64,000 bases of DNA, taken from Erythrocercus mccallii (Eukaryota > Chordata > Aves > Passeriformes > Dicruridae). The DNA lies in contig VZRG01000370.1 in the NCBI GenBank assembly GCA_013397435.1, positions 462,506 to 526,505 of the forward strand. Direction: 5' to 3'. Below are positions 35,725 through 47,100 of this stretch, one piece after another (the stretch's first letter is position 1; the number at the start of each line of letters is the position of its first letter). The notes beneath the pieces were generated by a model. The model saw nothing but the letters and a program-made list of their open reading frames with translations, was not told the DNA's origin and did not search any database. A program made the translations under genes and the position numbers.

Positions 35725-35895
35725 CCATGGAGATGTTGAACACTGTGGAAGTGTCTGAAATCAGGGTGGATGTGGCTCTGAGTAACCTGGTCGAGTGGAA
35801 GTTGTTTCTGCCCATGGCAGGGGCATTAGAACTGAATAATCTTGAAGGCCTCTTCTGCCCCAAAACATTCTGTGATTCTATGATATGATTCTATG
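35725..35895 (+). mobile_element. CR1: CR1 LINE 3' end
   Basis: Sense-oriented tail with ggatgtggctctgagtaacc, tggtcgagtggaagttg, tgcccatggcaggggcatta, and a terminal ctgtgattctatgat that repeats as atgattctatgat. The two final copies of the tail motif are the short 3' microsatellite with which CR1 ends. Confidence 0.93.
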
Positions 35896-36679
35896 ATACC
35901 CTAATTTCACTCACTTTAGACAAATGTACAGCCTGGCGACTCTTTCTTTGCCTTTCTTAACAGGTACCAACCTTTCTGCATCATGATCATCCCACAGATC
36001 AAATTCCCTCTATGTTTCTCCTCAAATCCACACCAGCATGACTGAGGTATTATCAGTGCTCCACGGAAATCAGTTGCCTTTTGATGGTTTCTCGAGTGGA
36101 GCCTTGTGTAAACCCCACGGTTTTAATCTGCTGGATGGAAGAAGAGCACTTTGATATCCACCCTCCTCTTCTGTCACACAACATACATGCTCAGATCTGC
36201 CATGACTGCAATTCCATAACTTCACGAGTGCCACACAGCAGGGAGGACACTGTTCTTGGTAAAGTCAACAAATTCAACATGGTTCAGTTTCAGGCTTCCT
36301 GATATTTTTCCCCTGTGTTGTTAAGACTGTTTGTTCCTCTCTTAATAAACACATTTATTAATGTTACACAGATGTGAGAGTTGATAATTACATAATAGCG
36401 TGCAAGTCTCAAGCGTGGCAGGATCCACAATAAAACACTGAGAATCAACACTGAAATTCCATCTAGATAAGAAGGACACACAGAACTAAATTTAGAAGGA
36501 CTCAAAAACAATCTAAAACAGCCTCCTTACCTTCCCCTCTTTATGAAAAACCTGGGGAAATAACAACAAAGCAAAGGATGGAAAGAGATCGGAATCTCCA
36601 GAATTCGACTTCTCCACACCATTAATTGTGGCAGTTAGAAGAATCAAGCGCTTTGGACAGATTTTGCCCGGATTCTGGA
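35896..36679. other. Intergenic DNA
   Basis: No gene or repeat family recognised. The stretch 36370-36440 (gttgataattacataatagc) and the repeated aagcgcttt at about 36646 and 36679 are noted but not interpreted. Confidence 0.4.
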
Positions 36680-36826
36680 AAGCGCTTTAACATGGGTTTA
36701 AGTTTACCCTCTGTTTGGAAAGTACTTAAGTATAGGCTTAACTTCGAGCAGACATTTAAGTCCCCTTGACTTTAACATGTGCTCAAGTGCTACCTACAAA
36801 GGAAGCATTTTCCTGAAGCAGGAGAC
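36680..36826. repeat. Ancient amniote near-palindromic repeat
   Basis: Phrases gggtttaagtttaccc, gtacttaagtataggcttaa, acatttaagtccccttgact, ttaacatgtgctcaagtgct and ttcctgaagcagg follow an old repeat built from inverted cttaagtgc/gcacttaag-type arms around cccattgactt, which is frequent in turtle and crocodilian genomes. I do not assign a family name. It directly abuts the MIR-type SINE that follows. Confidence 0.55.
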
Positions 36827-36830
36827 CATC

Positions 36831-37032
36831 TTGGCTTAGGCACTGGATTAGCTGTCAAGAGACAGGGATTTGTTCCTGGCTCTAGCCCTGGCCATTGGCA
36901 GGGTGAGCCCAGGCAAATAACATCCCCACTCTGAGCTTCAGTTTCACCACCTGGAAAACGGAGTGAACTCCGCTGCCCTTTGCAAAACGCTCCCGTGTTG
37001 ACGCATGGAAAGCGTTTATTTAAGAAGTACAC
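36831..37032 (+). mobile_element. MIR: MIR-type SINE (tRNA-derived, reptile/bird MIR)
   Basis: The order cttaggcactggattagctg, tcaagagacagggatttgtt, cctggctctagccctgg, gagcccaggcaaataacat, ctctgagcttcagtttcacc, acctggaaaacggagtgaa, ccctttgcaaaacgctc, and gcatggaaagcgtttattta follows the full-length MIR SINE of crocodilians, turtles and birds. That includes its CORE-like centre and the 3' end tttgtaaagcgcttt...aaaagcgctatataa. About 200 bases, so close to complete. MIR has been inactive in birds for a very long time, so a copy this legible may be under constraint. Confidence 0.8.
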
Positions 37033-37919
37033 AATATTTTAATTATTTTCAGGGCTTTCTTGCAGTGTCCTTTCAAACTGGCTGCTGGATAATGAGGGAT
37101 CTTGGTTGCATATCCATCCCTCTTAATGCAGAATAAGGACTGACTTGTTTTGGCCAATTTCCCACTCTCTATACATCTCTTCAAAACACCTTATTTTTAT
37201 TTTAGTATTTAAAATTCCACTGAAGTTAATGGGTTATTAAGTTGTTGGATGCATTTTACACCTTCATATGTGAAGTGAGTTTGGATTTTCATTAGTTAGA
37301 GCTAACACCAATTTTCAATAAAATATTAACCAAACACACAGAGAAATAGTTCATGTGGATCTATCCACTACTTCAATAAAATTAACAGACTTAGATATTT
37401 ACTCTTGCCCCAGCAGTAATATTTTCCCACATTACATTTCAAACAATGAAATGACACTAAATTCATTTAAAACAAATTTATATTATTGTTATTTTAAACA
37501 ATACTTAATTCAATTTCAGTGTTTGGCATGCAAGGTTTGAAAATATCAATATTATTGTTTAATGTAAAAAAATAATAATAATTCAGCTACAAAACATTAG
37601 CATATGCAAGCTTCCCAAATGAGTTCCAGGGCTGGTATTTACATTAAACGGTAAATGAGCAAAACCAGCCAGATGTAACTGTGCCATTCAGAGAAGGGAA
37701 TGCTAAGATTTAAAAACCAGGGCATTCAGCCCCAGTTTCAGCCCTCTCACCTGCATTCAGTGGAAGCTCATACAGGGAAATGCCACCACAGGTTTGCTGT
37801 AAATTAAAAACAGAGAGACATGAGGACGAAGAGAGATGGGGAAGCAACTCACGCACTGCTCACTGGGGAGATTTCTGGGCCTGGTTTGTCACCAGCAAAC
37901 CTCAAAATATGGGATGAAT
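37033..37919. other. AT-rich intergenic DNA
   Basis: Very AT-rich to 37600. A short ccactgaagttaatggg phrase at about 37217 recalls the ancient amniote repeats listed elsewhere. No gene is recognised. Confidence 0.4.
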
Positions 37920-38332
37920 ATATGGGGGTGTTTGGGCTGCAGAAGAGAAGGTTCTGGGGAGGCTTTAAAACCCCTTTGAGTGACTAAAGGGGCTCCAAGA
38001 GAGCTGGAGAGGGACTTGGGACAAGGGCCTGGAGTGACAGGACAAGAGGGAATGGCTTCACACTGACAGAGTGTGAAGTTTCACCACCTGGAAAGAGGGC
38101 AGGGTTAGAATTAGAGATTAGGAAGAATTTCTTGGCTGTGAGGTGGTGAGGCCCTGGCACAGGGTGCCCATATAAGCTGTGGCTGCCCCATCCCTAGAAA
38201 CGCTCAAGGTTGGATGGGGTTTGGAGCACCCTGGGATAGTGGAAGGTGTCCCTGCCCATGGCAGGGAATGGGACTGGATGAACTTTAATGTCCCTTCCAA
38301 GCCAAACCATTCCTGATTCTCTCTGTATGACT
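37920..38332 (+). mobile_element. CR1: CR1 LINE 3' end
   Basis: Sense orientation: gaagagaaggttctggggag, gacaagagggaatggctt, attaggaagaatttcttggc, gtggtgaggccctggcaca, ctgtggctgccccatcccta, aggttggatggggtttggag, tggaaggtgtccctgcccat, and ttccaagccaaaccattcct. All are avian CR1 3'-region landmarks in order, over about 410 bases. The final tail is degenerate (gattctctctgtatg). The minus-strand frame at 38118-38429 is its reverse translation. Confidence 0.95.
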
Positions 38333-38879
38333 TCTGGACTAAGCAGCCAGGATCACCCCCAAACACCAGCACTGCTGAGCTGTGGTGTCCCACAGCCAGG
38401 GCAATCCATGGGATCAAATCTCTCTGCACATGGGATCTAAGGACAGCTCATGGGGAAGCAGTGTCAGCCCTGTGCAGGAAATTCCACTTTTGGGCAGATG
38501 TTATGTTTTCATTTCATGTCAAAGCTTGCAAACCACACGGAGAGTCAAGGTGAGTAACATGCCCACGCGTCCCCGAATGCTCCACCAACAGGGAGGAGAT
38601 ACTCCACCACCTGGAAACAAGCTGGTCCCTGAAAATGGCCAGGACAGCTCTTGCTGAGCTCTTCTGTTAGTAACAACACATCAATGGAGCCTGGGAGAGC
38701 CCACAACAAATGTGTGATTCACAGCAAGCTTCGAGGAAATCAAAAAGTATATTTTAGATTTGATCTTTACCTATTAACAGCCCTTTAAAACCCTGCTAGC
38801 AGCAAAGCAGATGCCTTCTCCATGTTCAGCGCTTAGAGGAGCTCTGATTCAGAATAAAACAAGTGGCTAGAAGAGTATG
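38333..38879. other. Intergenic DNA, nothing recognised
   Basis: No gene or repeat family recognised. Confidence 0.45.
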
Positions 38880-39130
38880 TGGGTATTTAGCTAATTATAT
38901 GTCTGGTAAATTTGTGTTTTAAAACAATGCTGCTTGTCTCCTCCCTTTGTAGAGTGCCAGTTCACTGGAGTGTCTCCCATGGATTGGCAATTAGCTGTAA
39001 TTAGGTCTTGTGATTTCCCCATTTGTCCTCATGTCACAAAGTTTACTATTGGAAACGCTCATTTGGATGGTAGGTGGTTGCTAATTGCAGCGGCAACAAA
39101 AACCATTGGCAGCTGCAGCACCTGAGTTTG
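38880..39130. promoter_or_regulatory. Candidate enhancer: homeodomain and SOX cluster
   Basis: Holds TAATTA at 38892-38897, CAATTAG at 38988-38994, TAATTA at 38998-39003, TAATTG at 39082-39087, a SOX-like AACAAA at 39095-39100 and CCATTG at 39103-39108, close to a CAGCTG E-box (gcagctgcagc at about 39110). Two more SOX-like cores occur upstream (ggattggcaa and ctattggaaacg). A SOX-homeodomain combination is common in neural enhancers; a specific tissue cannot be inferred. Confidence 0.5.
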
Positions 39131-39547
39131 CTGTTTGGATCAAGCCATTGCTCCCAACTTTTCAGGAGGATTTTGCAGCTCTTTGGCTGGGTCAAGCTGC
39201 ACTGAAGTCAGGGACAGGGGACTTACCCCCTGCCTGCTGGCTGCCAGGTCAGAGAAACTTATAATTTCAGAGATGGGTGGGGAGTTAGAGCCCAAACTGA
39301 ATAGCTACTAAAAATTTAGAGAGGAGGAACTGAGCCCTTTTAAATTATTTTTTTTCCAGAAAAAAATTGTCACTGTTAAAGTGATAATTTACTTCTGGAA
39401 TTCAGTCTGTTTGAGACTGACATTACCTCAGTACCATGCAAGGTGTTTTTGTGTAGTTTGCAGCAGGGACCAGTCTGCTTTACTTTTCCAAGGAGGATGG
39501 GACCAGAGGCAATAGGATCAAGATGCAAAGGAAAATATGAGAAACAC
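39131..39547. other. Intergenic DNA, nothing recognised
   Basis: No gene or repeat family recognised. Confidence 0.45.
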
Positions 39548-39630
39548 GGTCTAGTGGAAGGTGTCCCTGCTCATGGCAGGGGGTCCCTTTCAACCTAAAC
39601 CATTCAGTGGTTTTACAATTCTAAAAATTT
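39548..39630 (+). mobile_element. CR1: CR1 LINE 3'-tail fragment
   Basis: The run gtctagtggaaggtgtccct, tgctcatggcagggggtccc, ttcaacctaaaccattcagt and ggttttacaattcta is the last 80 bases of a sense-oriented CR1 with a small internal deletion. Confidence 0.9.
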
Positions 39631-41914
39631 GGAAAATCTCTGTGCAGAGTGAGATTTGGGAAGCAGTGAACTAGATTGGTGATGGCACAGTTTCTTTCAA
39701 AATTCAGCTCTTTAAGAGCAGGTTAAGGAAAGAGTTGGCAAGATTTTGGTTTCGTTGGGTGCTGGAGCTGGGAGATGGATTGAACAGCTTCCTAAAGGCC
39801 TGCTGAGCTGTGTTCCTTGGTTTTAGGAGTAGCACAGTCCCACCATTGTGGATGTTGTTTCACTGTGTGTGCATTTGTCACCTTAACTCATCCGGGCACC
39901 AGTCCCCTCTCCTGGCTGGGCCTTCTAAGCTCTTAAATGCATTCCCCTGAAGAGTGCACAGCAGAAGGGTGTATTTGACAAGCACAATTGGAGATAAGCA
40001 GCCCTGAGGAGTTTCAGGACATTGAAGAAAGAAAATAATCTTCTGGTTTCTTCTTTGCACAAAAAAAAAGATTTAAAATAACTCCATCCCCTCTGGACTG
40101 GAGAAAGAGACACTCTAAACCAGATAATCTCCAGCTCTTAGACAGAACATTTTCTCAGTTGATCTCCAAGATCTTTGCTAAGGAGGTCAGCAGCATGATC
40201 CTGTTTTGCTGATGCACACAGGTGTGCGGGTCTGGGTTGTGGCCATGGCACCAGGTGAGGGAAGGGTGGGAGCTGTTTTGCCCTGCTGGGAGGCAGATGC
40301 AGTGCTCAGGGCTCCTTGCAGATGGAGAGCCCAGCACCTCCAGCCTGTGCATCTGTGTGGGCAGACCAGCTGGGCCCCAGCAGAGCTAAGCTGGCCATGT
40401 CTAAGTCCATCAGCAGACGCCATAAGACCAGCTCTTTCTTAGCACTCTGCAGATGCTCTGTGCCTCCCTGGCAGGGTGTGGGGGTCACAGAGCACAGGGA
40501 CTGCTCTCGTTCCTCTTCCTCACCGCTCTGCATGGACACAGCACCGGCAACGGGCTTGGTTCACCCCACGGGGTGGAGGAGTAGAGCTGAAGGCACCATC
40601 CCGTTGTCCTGATGCTTTCCAAGGATGCCTTTGCCAGGAGCAAGCACACACATGGATAACCCATGTGGCTGTGCGCATTCCACCTGCAGAGATGGCAGCT
40701 CTTTGTCTGGTAAATGCTGCTGTGACAAAGCTGTTCCCTATCACTCCCTTTTATTAAATATTTGCAGCAGCACTGGCTCAGTGCTTCCCTCAAACCCCAC
40801 AATCTTAAATTTTGGGATGGCAATAGAGAGGAAGCACAGAAGCAGTGTATGTGCACAGGTGCAACACCTAAAAATTCAAAATCTGGTGGTCCTGATATCA
40901 CGTGAGATGTTATTTATTTCTTCAGTCAAGCTTTGCGGGGGGGTAAAAGAAACAGAACTAAAAACTATCTCGTTTCTTTTTGTCTGGAACTGCAGGGCAG
41001 AAGAGTTTTCCAGAAGGAATAGAAGGCTGCCATCGATTTTATTATTGAGTCAGTTTTAATGAGTCACAGTATTTTTGGAAGGCTTTTAAGATTACTGTAA
41101 AGTGCTTAGTTACAGTGGCTACAGGTGCCAAGGCAGGAAAGGAAACAACAAAGAAATGCACAGCAGCTGTATTGCTACGCTTCCCCTCAGAACTGGGATC
41201 AGCAGAACAACACACATGGCAAATGCAAAAGAAAATAGGAGAAGATGTAAGAGATGACAGAAGTCAGCATGGTCAGCTCCTAAGCTAAAGCAAAATGCAT
41301 TTTATTTAAGGAACTGTCCAGTGCTCCTTAGCTGCAAGTTGGAAAGGGTCACTGACAGGCTCTGGATTGCCAGACGTTCAGTGAATCGTGTGTTTGCCTT
41401 TCAAGCTGTCCTTTGGTTGTAAGTCATTTGCTCCCAGAGCTGCCAAGCTCTGCCACTGCCATCCTGTGTTGAATGAAACTGTGGAAACATCTCATTTAGC
41501 AGATGAGAGAAGGGAAAGCAGAGAAGAGGGAAAAGAGGTGGTGTGAAGAGAAAGAAATTTATTTTTTTCTTTGTGACTTGAACAGACTTGCCTTTTTGTT
41601 TTTTTGCCTGTACCATTCTGAATGCATAGGGCACAACTTTCAGAGCTCTTAAGGATGATCTATGTTTTCTGGCAAAAGATTATTCGGTGTTTTCCAATAA
41701 ACAGAAGGTGCTAGAAACCACGTTCTTAATATCTGGAGATGGAAAACAAACAACCTCCGAAATACAGAGCTGCAGGAAAAGCTTCCAGTTACCATGCCAT
41801 GTGCCACCTGGATTTTCAGGCCCTTCCCATGATGTTTGGACTCAGATTCAGGCAGAAGCAGCAACCATGGGCTGGAGCAGGACCGATTAAACATGCACAG
41901 GGCTGCCTTTGCTC
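39631..41914. other. Intergenic DNA
   Basis: No gene or repeat family recognised. GC-richer at 40200-40650, with overlapping spurious frames on both strands. The AP-1 pair at 41046-41066 is listed separately. Confidence 0.45.
41046..41066. promoter_or_regulatory. Tandem AP-1 (TGAGTCA) sites
   Basis: Two identical TGAGTCA heptamers at 41046-41052 and 41060-41066, 14 bases apart start to start. TGAGTCA is the consensus for FOS/JUN dimers. Two exact copies this close are unlikely by chance in a given short stretch but not remarkable over 64 kb. Confidence 0.4.
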
Positions 41915-41916
41915 GT

Positions 41917-41961
41917 GCACAGCGAGTGTCAGGACGCACAGCGAGTGTCGGGATGCACAGC
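41917..41961. repeat. 19-bp short tandem repeat
   Basis: Units gcacagcgagtgtcaggac and gcacagcgagtgtcgggat are followed by a partial third unit beginning gcacagc, with starts at 41917, 41936 and 41955. The repeat sits 150 bases before the CpG island. Confidence 0.85.
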
Positions 41962-41968
41962 TGGACAC

Positions 41969-41982
41969 TTGCATATGCAAAT
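41969..41982. promoter_or_regulatory. Palindromic POU-type site
   Basis: TTGCATATGCAA at 41969-41980 is a perfect 12-base palindrome, and its right half with the next two bases forms the octamer ATGCAAAT at 41975-41982. The arrangement resembles the palindromic MORE-type site bound by POU-factor dimers (ATGCATATGCAT). It lies about 130 bases from the CpG island. Confidence 0.45.
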
Positions 41983-42104
41983 TCCAGCCTGGACATGCTG
42001 CACACAACCCAGAAATCACCTCAGACTCTGGGAGGCCCGTTTTCACTCCCCTCCTGCCTCCCCCATCCCCCACAGCAGCAGGGGACAAGCAGAATATTCT
42101 CCAG

Positions 42105-42550
42105 GCACCGCTCAGGGTCACCGCCGGCATCACAGCATCCTCCAGCATCCTCACCGCCGGCCCTGGAGATGCCACATAGCAACCTGGGCACCAGCCACGC
42201 ACAAACCCGGGCCGGGAGAGGCGGGGAGAGCAAAGGGAACCACTCATTGTCTCCGGTGGGCCCAGCCTTGTGTCTGCTCTTCATGCGTGACTGGCACGGC
42301 GCCCGGGCGTTGGCGGGCGGCCAGGCGCGGAGTGGCAGGCACCTGTCCCTGCTGGGAGACCTGGCGACCCCGGCGTGCCCCAACGGTTAGTTCTGTTCTA
42401 GCATCACGTCTACTCGAATTTACCTCAGGATTTCCCCCCTCCCGGTGCCAGGGAGCTCGGCCGATGCCAACTGCTTCGCCACGGATGAGGCGAGGCGCGT
42501 TCCCAAGCTGCGCGCGGGGCTCCCCCCCCCTCCCCAAAGCGTTCAGCTCG
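42105..42550. promoter_or_regulatory. Orphan CpG island
   Basis: By hand count about 37 CpGs occur in roughly 445 bases of about 63 percent GC, an observed/expected ratio near 0.85 against strong CpG depletion around it. CpG-dense spots are 42301-42375 and 42481-42545. No TATA box is evident. Overlapping frames run through it on both strands (184 codons 41836-42390, 292 codons 41909-42787 plus; 169 codons 42244-42753 and 143 codons 41816-42247 minus), which high GC explains. No coding exon can be recognised. Either strand could hold the start of a long non-coding RNA; alternatively it is an intergenic unmethylated enhancer. Confidence 0.6.
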
Positions 42551-43759
42551 GAGCAGATGGGGCCCATCAAGGTGTTCGTGTCCTCCAGCACATCAGCAAA
42601 ATGCCCCAGCGCTGGGACAAAGTCAGCAGAGAAAAACAAAGCCCGGTGGGGATCCCTCTCAGCTGTCCTTAAAATGAAGTTTGGGATATGTGCTGAGTGC
42701 TTCCACCTTGGGGGTGCAAGAGTGTCCCCCCGCCAGCCACTAAAATCCTTCACACAAGGACAAGGTCTCTGTGCCCACAGAATCTGAGGCTCTGGGCTGC
42801 GTTTTGATTCCTTTTCTTCGGGGAAACCTCTTCAAGCATTCCCCTGATCTTTTCCAGCACCTTGAGCACACAGATCAAAACCTTTCGCAAGTGGCTCTGA
42901 TGGAAAAAAGGACAAGGAATTTCAGTTCACAGGAGAGGAGACAAAGACCAGCCAGGAAGGGGTTTTTTTCAGGAAGTTTAGGGCAGAGATAGGAACGTCC
43001 TTATTCTACAGCCTGTTTCTTACATAAAACTCCACTTTCTTCAGCGTTACAAATGTGAATGGAAATATTTCCAAAGCGTGGAGAATTTTTGAGTGATCTC
43101 CCATTATTTCAGCTTTATTTATGGTCTCTTGTCCCAGTATAGGCACAGTTCACTTATCCTTCTGAAGAAAAAGAACAGAAGCTTTTGCTTTCTGACAAAT
43201 GATCTGCCTTGGAAATTGGGAAGTCCTGTGCACCTCGTCCTTGATTTTAATGGCATGCAGTTCATCAGATAGAAATAATGACAAATGGTTTGTCTTTGAC
43301 AACAAAAGTGGAGCTGTGTTGTGTGCAGCAGAGGCTTCCTGCTCAGTGATGAGGAAGAGAGGGTGGCTGAAGGCAGAGCATCCCAGCTCTACTGCCTCAT
43401 GTCAGGCACTCAGAGACTCTGCAGCCTCCTTTCTCCTCATGGAACCACGGTCCAGATGTTTCTTCTGTCTGTCCTGTCTCCCCTGACCACAGATCTCTGT
43501 GGTCCAAACTCTCCTCTGAAAGGAGGATACAGTACTGACAGCCTGGGAGCTTTATCTCAGCAGGCTCCACTACAAAAGGAGCAGCATGAGGAAAACCAAA
43601 GATTCAAATCCTGTGTCTTAGAAATCAATGTTCATTTTGTGTTTAGGTTCAAAGACGCAGAGCAAAACCGAGGCTGGGAAGTGGAAAAGACTGAGCAGCT
43701 TCGTGCTTGAACCACAGCCCAAGACTGGAGTCAGGAATATTCTGGGGCCTGCTCATCTG
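42551..43759. other. Intergenic DNA, nothing recognised
   Basis: No gene or repeat family recognised. Possible 5' splice-like cggttag at 42384 and other such motifs are not interpretable without transcripts. Confidence 0.45.
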
Positions 43760-44125
43760 TAAAAACAGGCTAAAAGCAGCCTAGCAGCAGCGAGATGAAG
43801 GAAAAGCCATCATTTAGGGCAGTGGCATCTCGTTAACCTAAATGACCTGCAGCTCTGGCGAGCCTGACCCAAGGACTTGCGAATTTACCTCCACTGCCCA
43901 ATAAACTGTCGCTGCCTGGCTTCTCTAATTAAAATAGTCCTGGATTTGCAGGACCTACCCAGAGAATAAACTGGAATTTATCAGATTAGCTAAGCCAGAT
44001 CATACGCAGAGCATATAGGCTGGCCAACAGCCTACTTTGGACCAGATTAACCAGCTAAAATAATTGGGGATTTTTGCAAAGTCTGCCCCTAAAGACTGGC
44101 ATTAAAGAAATGCACCAAAGACTGA
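43760..44125. promoter_or_regulatory. Candidate conserved non-coding element
   Basis: Repeat-free block with ctcgttaacctaaatgacc, gcttctctaattaaaatag, tttatcagattagctaagcc, ccagattaaccagc and aaaataattgggg. It retains CpGs (gcagcgag, ctggcgag, tgcgaattt, tgtcgctgcc, atacgcag). Composition and motif density resemble the strongest candidate elements in the window. Confidence 0.45.
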
Positions 44126-47100
44126 GCATATATTGCAGCCCATTTCTTTTTACCTTATTTACTTCTTAGCTTGATGTTCTTTGGCAATTGCTGGAAATCA
44201 GCTTTTTATCTTTCACTAACCAGTGAAAAAAATTCTCTCTCTTCAGCTCCTTCAGGTGAGCCGTGCCAGTGGAAAACAGTGGGAGGCTGTGAAAATGTAG
44301 GGAGGCTATATTTAATGTATTCCTACCTCACAACTCTGTTCCCCTTATTCCTACACTCTGGTCCCTGCATTGTCAGCCTTGGGTAATGAGGAATGATTAC
44401 TGGAGAGGTTGTGGAGTGGGAGCTGGTCTTGTCCTGATCCAGTCAGATGTCTTTTGCTCTGGAAAGGGAGCAGGTAAACCATTTCTTGCAGCCTGAAAAG
44501 GACAGAACCCAGGTGGCTGCAGAATGCCTTGGGGGCTGTGTGTAAAACAGAGGGCTTCCCCCTGGCCTCCTCAAGGGGACTGAGGTGCAGTGGCACATCT
44601 CTCCCCGAGCTACAGGCGCAGGAGCCGGCAGTGACATTCTGGCAGATGTGTCTCGGTGCAATTCGAGCTTTGCTGCCGCTCAGACAAAACAGGTTTTGCT
44701 ACCAGAGCCAAAGGACTGCAGCCATGGGGAAGAGCAGGAGGAGGAGCAGAACCAGGAGACACCTGGGAGCTGGATTTCCTGCTCCTCTTCGCTGTTTTCA
44801 GCCTCCCTCAGCAGCCCCTGCCCTCGCCAGCCACAGCTGAGCAGTGGGCATCTTGTTCCCCTCTGTGGGTGTAACACCCCCTTGGCTTGTGCCTGGGGCA
44901 GGCTTTGGGCATCCTCAGCACTGCTTTGAACCAGCCACTTCAGAGGGCAATCAAGCCTGACATCTTCTAGGACGTTTTTATGAGGCTCCGCTTCAGCATC
45001 GCAGGTTTCAGCTTTTTCCTTCAACATTTACTGGGTTTTTCTTGCTACACAAAAGCCATATTTAACAAAATGCGTGAAGCATCCTAAAAACAGAAATGTT
45101 GTATTCTGCTGACTTCAGCTGTGGGATCCATTAATTCATTTCCCTTCTCCTCATCAAGGATCAGTCCAAACACGAGGGAACAGAAAATAGCAGGTGACAA
45201 GAGGGGAAATAAGATGCTGCTGGTCTGGAGCCTATGCCCCTGAACAGTGAGGCAATAGAGAGAAGGATAAAACTCATTAAAGGACAGAAAAATACATTCT
45301 CCCCCTATTTTTGACTTTGTCAAGGACATCAGGAGGTTTTCTGGTTGGCTATTAAAAAAAAAGGCGGAAAAACCCAACAGCCTGTCCTTTCATACAGGAG
45401 AACCAGAGCTGCAGGAGGGCTGTGACTGCTTCAGTGTCTCCATCACCACATCCCTGCCTGTCCTGGAACTCACCCCTTCCCTCATCCCCTCTGGACAGTG
45501 CTGCTTTGAGCCCCACAGAAAAACATGAAAAACCTCACACCTCTCACCAGCTGAAAGCAGATTTCCATTTCTTGGAGCCCTCATCCACATGAGCTGAAAG
45601 CATCAAGCTTAGTTCAGCCATGGCATTTGCATCTCTGATAGCCACCCAAAACAATTCAGCACTTCCAGGCTAAAGTAAGGGAATCTCTTTCTTAGAGGAT
45701 CTGACCCCAGGACTGTCACGAGGTAAAGCAAACCAAATGCTATCTGGGCTGCCAATGAATCTTTACATACCCCAACCAGGGCAGGCATCTGCTTTTTGGG
45801 CAGAGGGACAGCTGCCACAGCAGGAGAGAACAGCTCAGACCCAGCATTCCGTCTTGGCTGCAGTGACCTGGCTCCTCAATTGCCACATGTGAAATTTCTT
45901 CTGATGCAAACAGGGGAGTTCCAGGTTGTGAACAACTGCAAAAATGCAGATCTGAACAGCAAGGTGTTTCTCCAGGGTGCTCAGGGGGCTCACCCAGCTC
46001 TAGCTGTGCTCTTACCAAGGAGCACTCAGAGGGTTTGCTGCAGGATGCAGGGCTGAACCCTGAAATTTCCCCCAAAGTTGGCATTTCACCCTTTTTTCTA
46101 GAAAGAATTCCAGAAGCTGACCTAAGACACCCGCCTGGGGGATATTATATAACAATGGAGATTGTGTGTGTGTAGTTTATGTAAAAACACTTAATCTCAC
46201 AGCTGCTTCCCTCCCCTACACCCTGGGCAAAATTTTTCCTTCCATCTCCCGTTTAAATACCTGGTATTTGATCATTTCACAGGGTTGGCAAAACAAGCAC
46301 AATGGAGGCAATGTTTGCTCAGATCTATTTTTGTGTGTATGTGTGCGTGTGAATTTTTGGCAGAATCAATGTTTGCAAGAAGCAGATAAAACTTTTCTGT
46401 TGAAGAGCCACGGACAGCCAGGAATTGCTGCCTGCCAGCAAATCTCTGCTTACTGAGGGAGATCATGTCATTGTTAGCCAGGTAGAGGGGCTGGATTTGG
46501 GAATCTAGAGAGCTTCCTTGTTAGGCTATAAATGTAGGAGTTGTTTAGCAATTACTTTAAGACAGTAAATCTCTGTGTATGAACCCACTTCAAGATAAAA
46601 TCCAAACTTGGTTCTCCCTGCTTACACAGCACAGATGCATATGCATCCTGGAAGCTACATAACCCAGTCATATTTTATTCACATCACACTCCAAGGAGCT
46701 CACTGACTGGAATTCAATAGAAACTGTTCTCTGTGTGAAAGTAATTTCAGAAAGTAATCTAGTTTATGGAAATGAAAGGCATCAAAACACAAAAAACACT
46801 GTTTCTGTACAAGTGCTTTGCTTCAAATATTTGACATGGAAATTTATATAATCCCTCTGGGGCACATGGGTTTCACGAGTGTTAACATCTTTTGAAATGA
46901 ATTTCACAAATGTTTATTTGGAATACCAGGCATACAAATAATTTAGAATATCAAGGCATCTTGTTGAATCAGTCTTAATGATACAGATCTCAGATGGCTG
47001 TGGAGGTTAAAAGGTATGAATTTTAATTGGGTGTGTGGAAGATGTCATTTTCAATCATTGCACTGCATTGCCAAAGCTATCACTTTCCAATTCTAAGCTT

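Noticed and set aside
41909..42787. 292-codon open frame, the longest without Ns
   Set aside because: It lies over the CpG-rich island, where stops are rare by composition. Long frames also exist on the opposite strand over the same bases, and the predicted peptide is arginine/serine/proline-rich with no recognisable domain.
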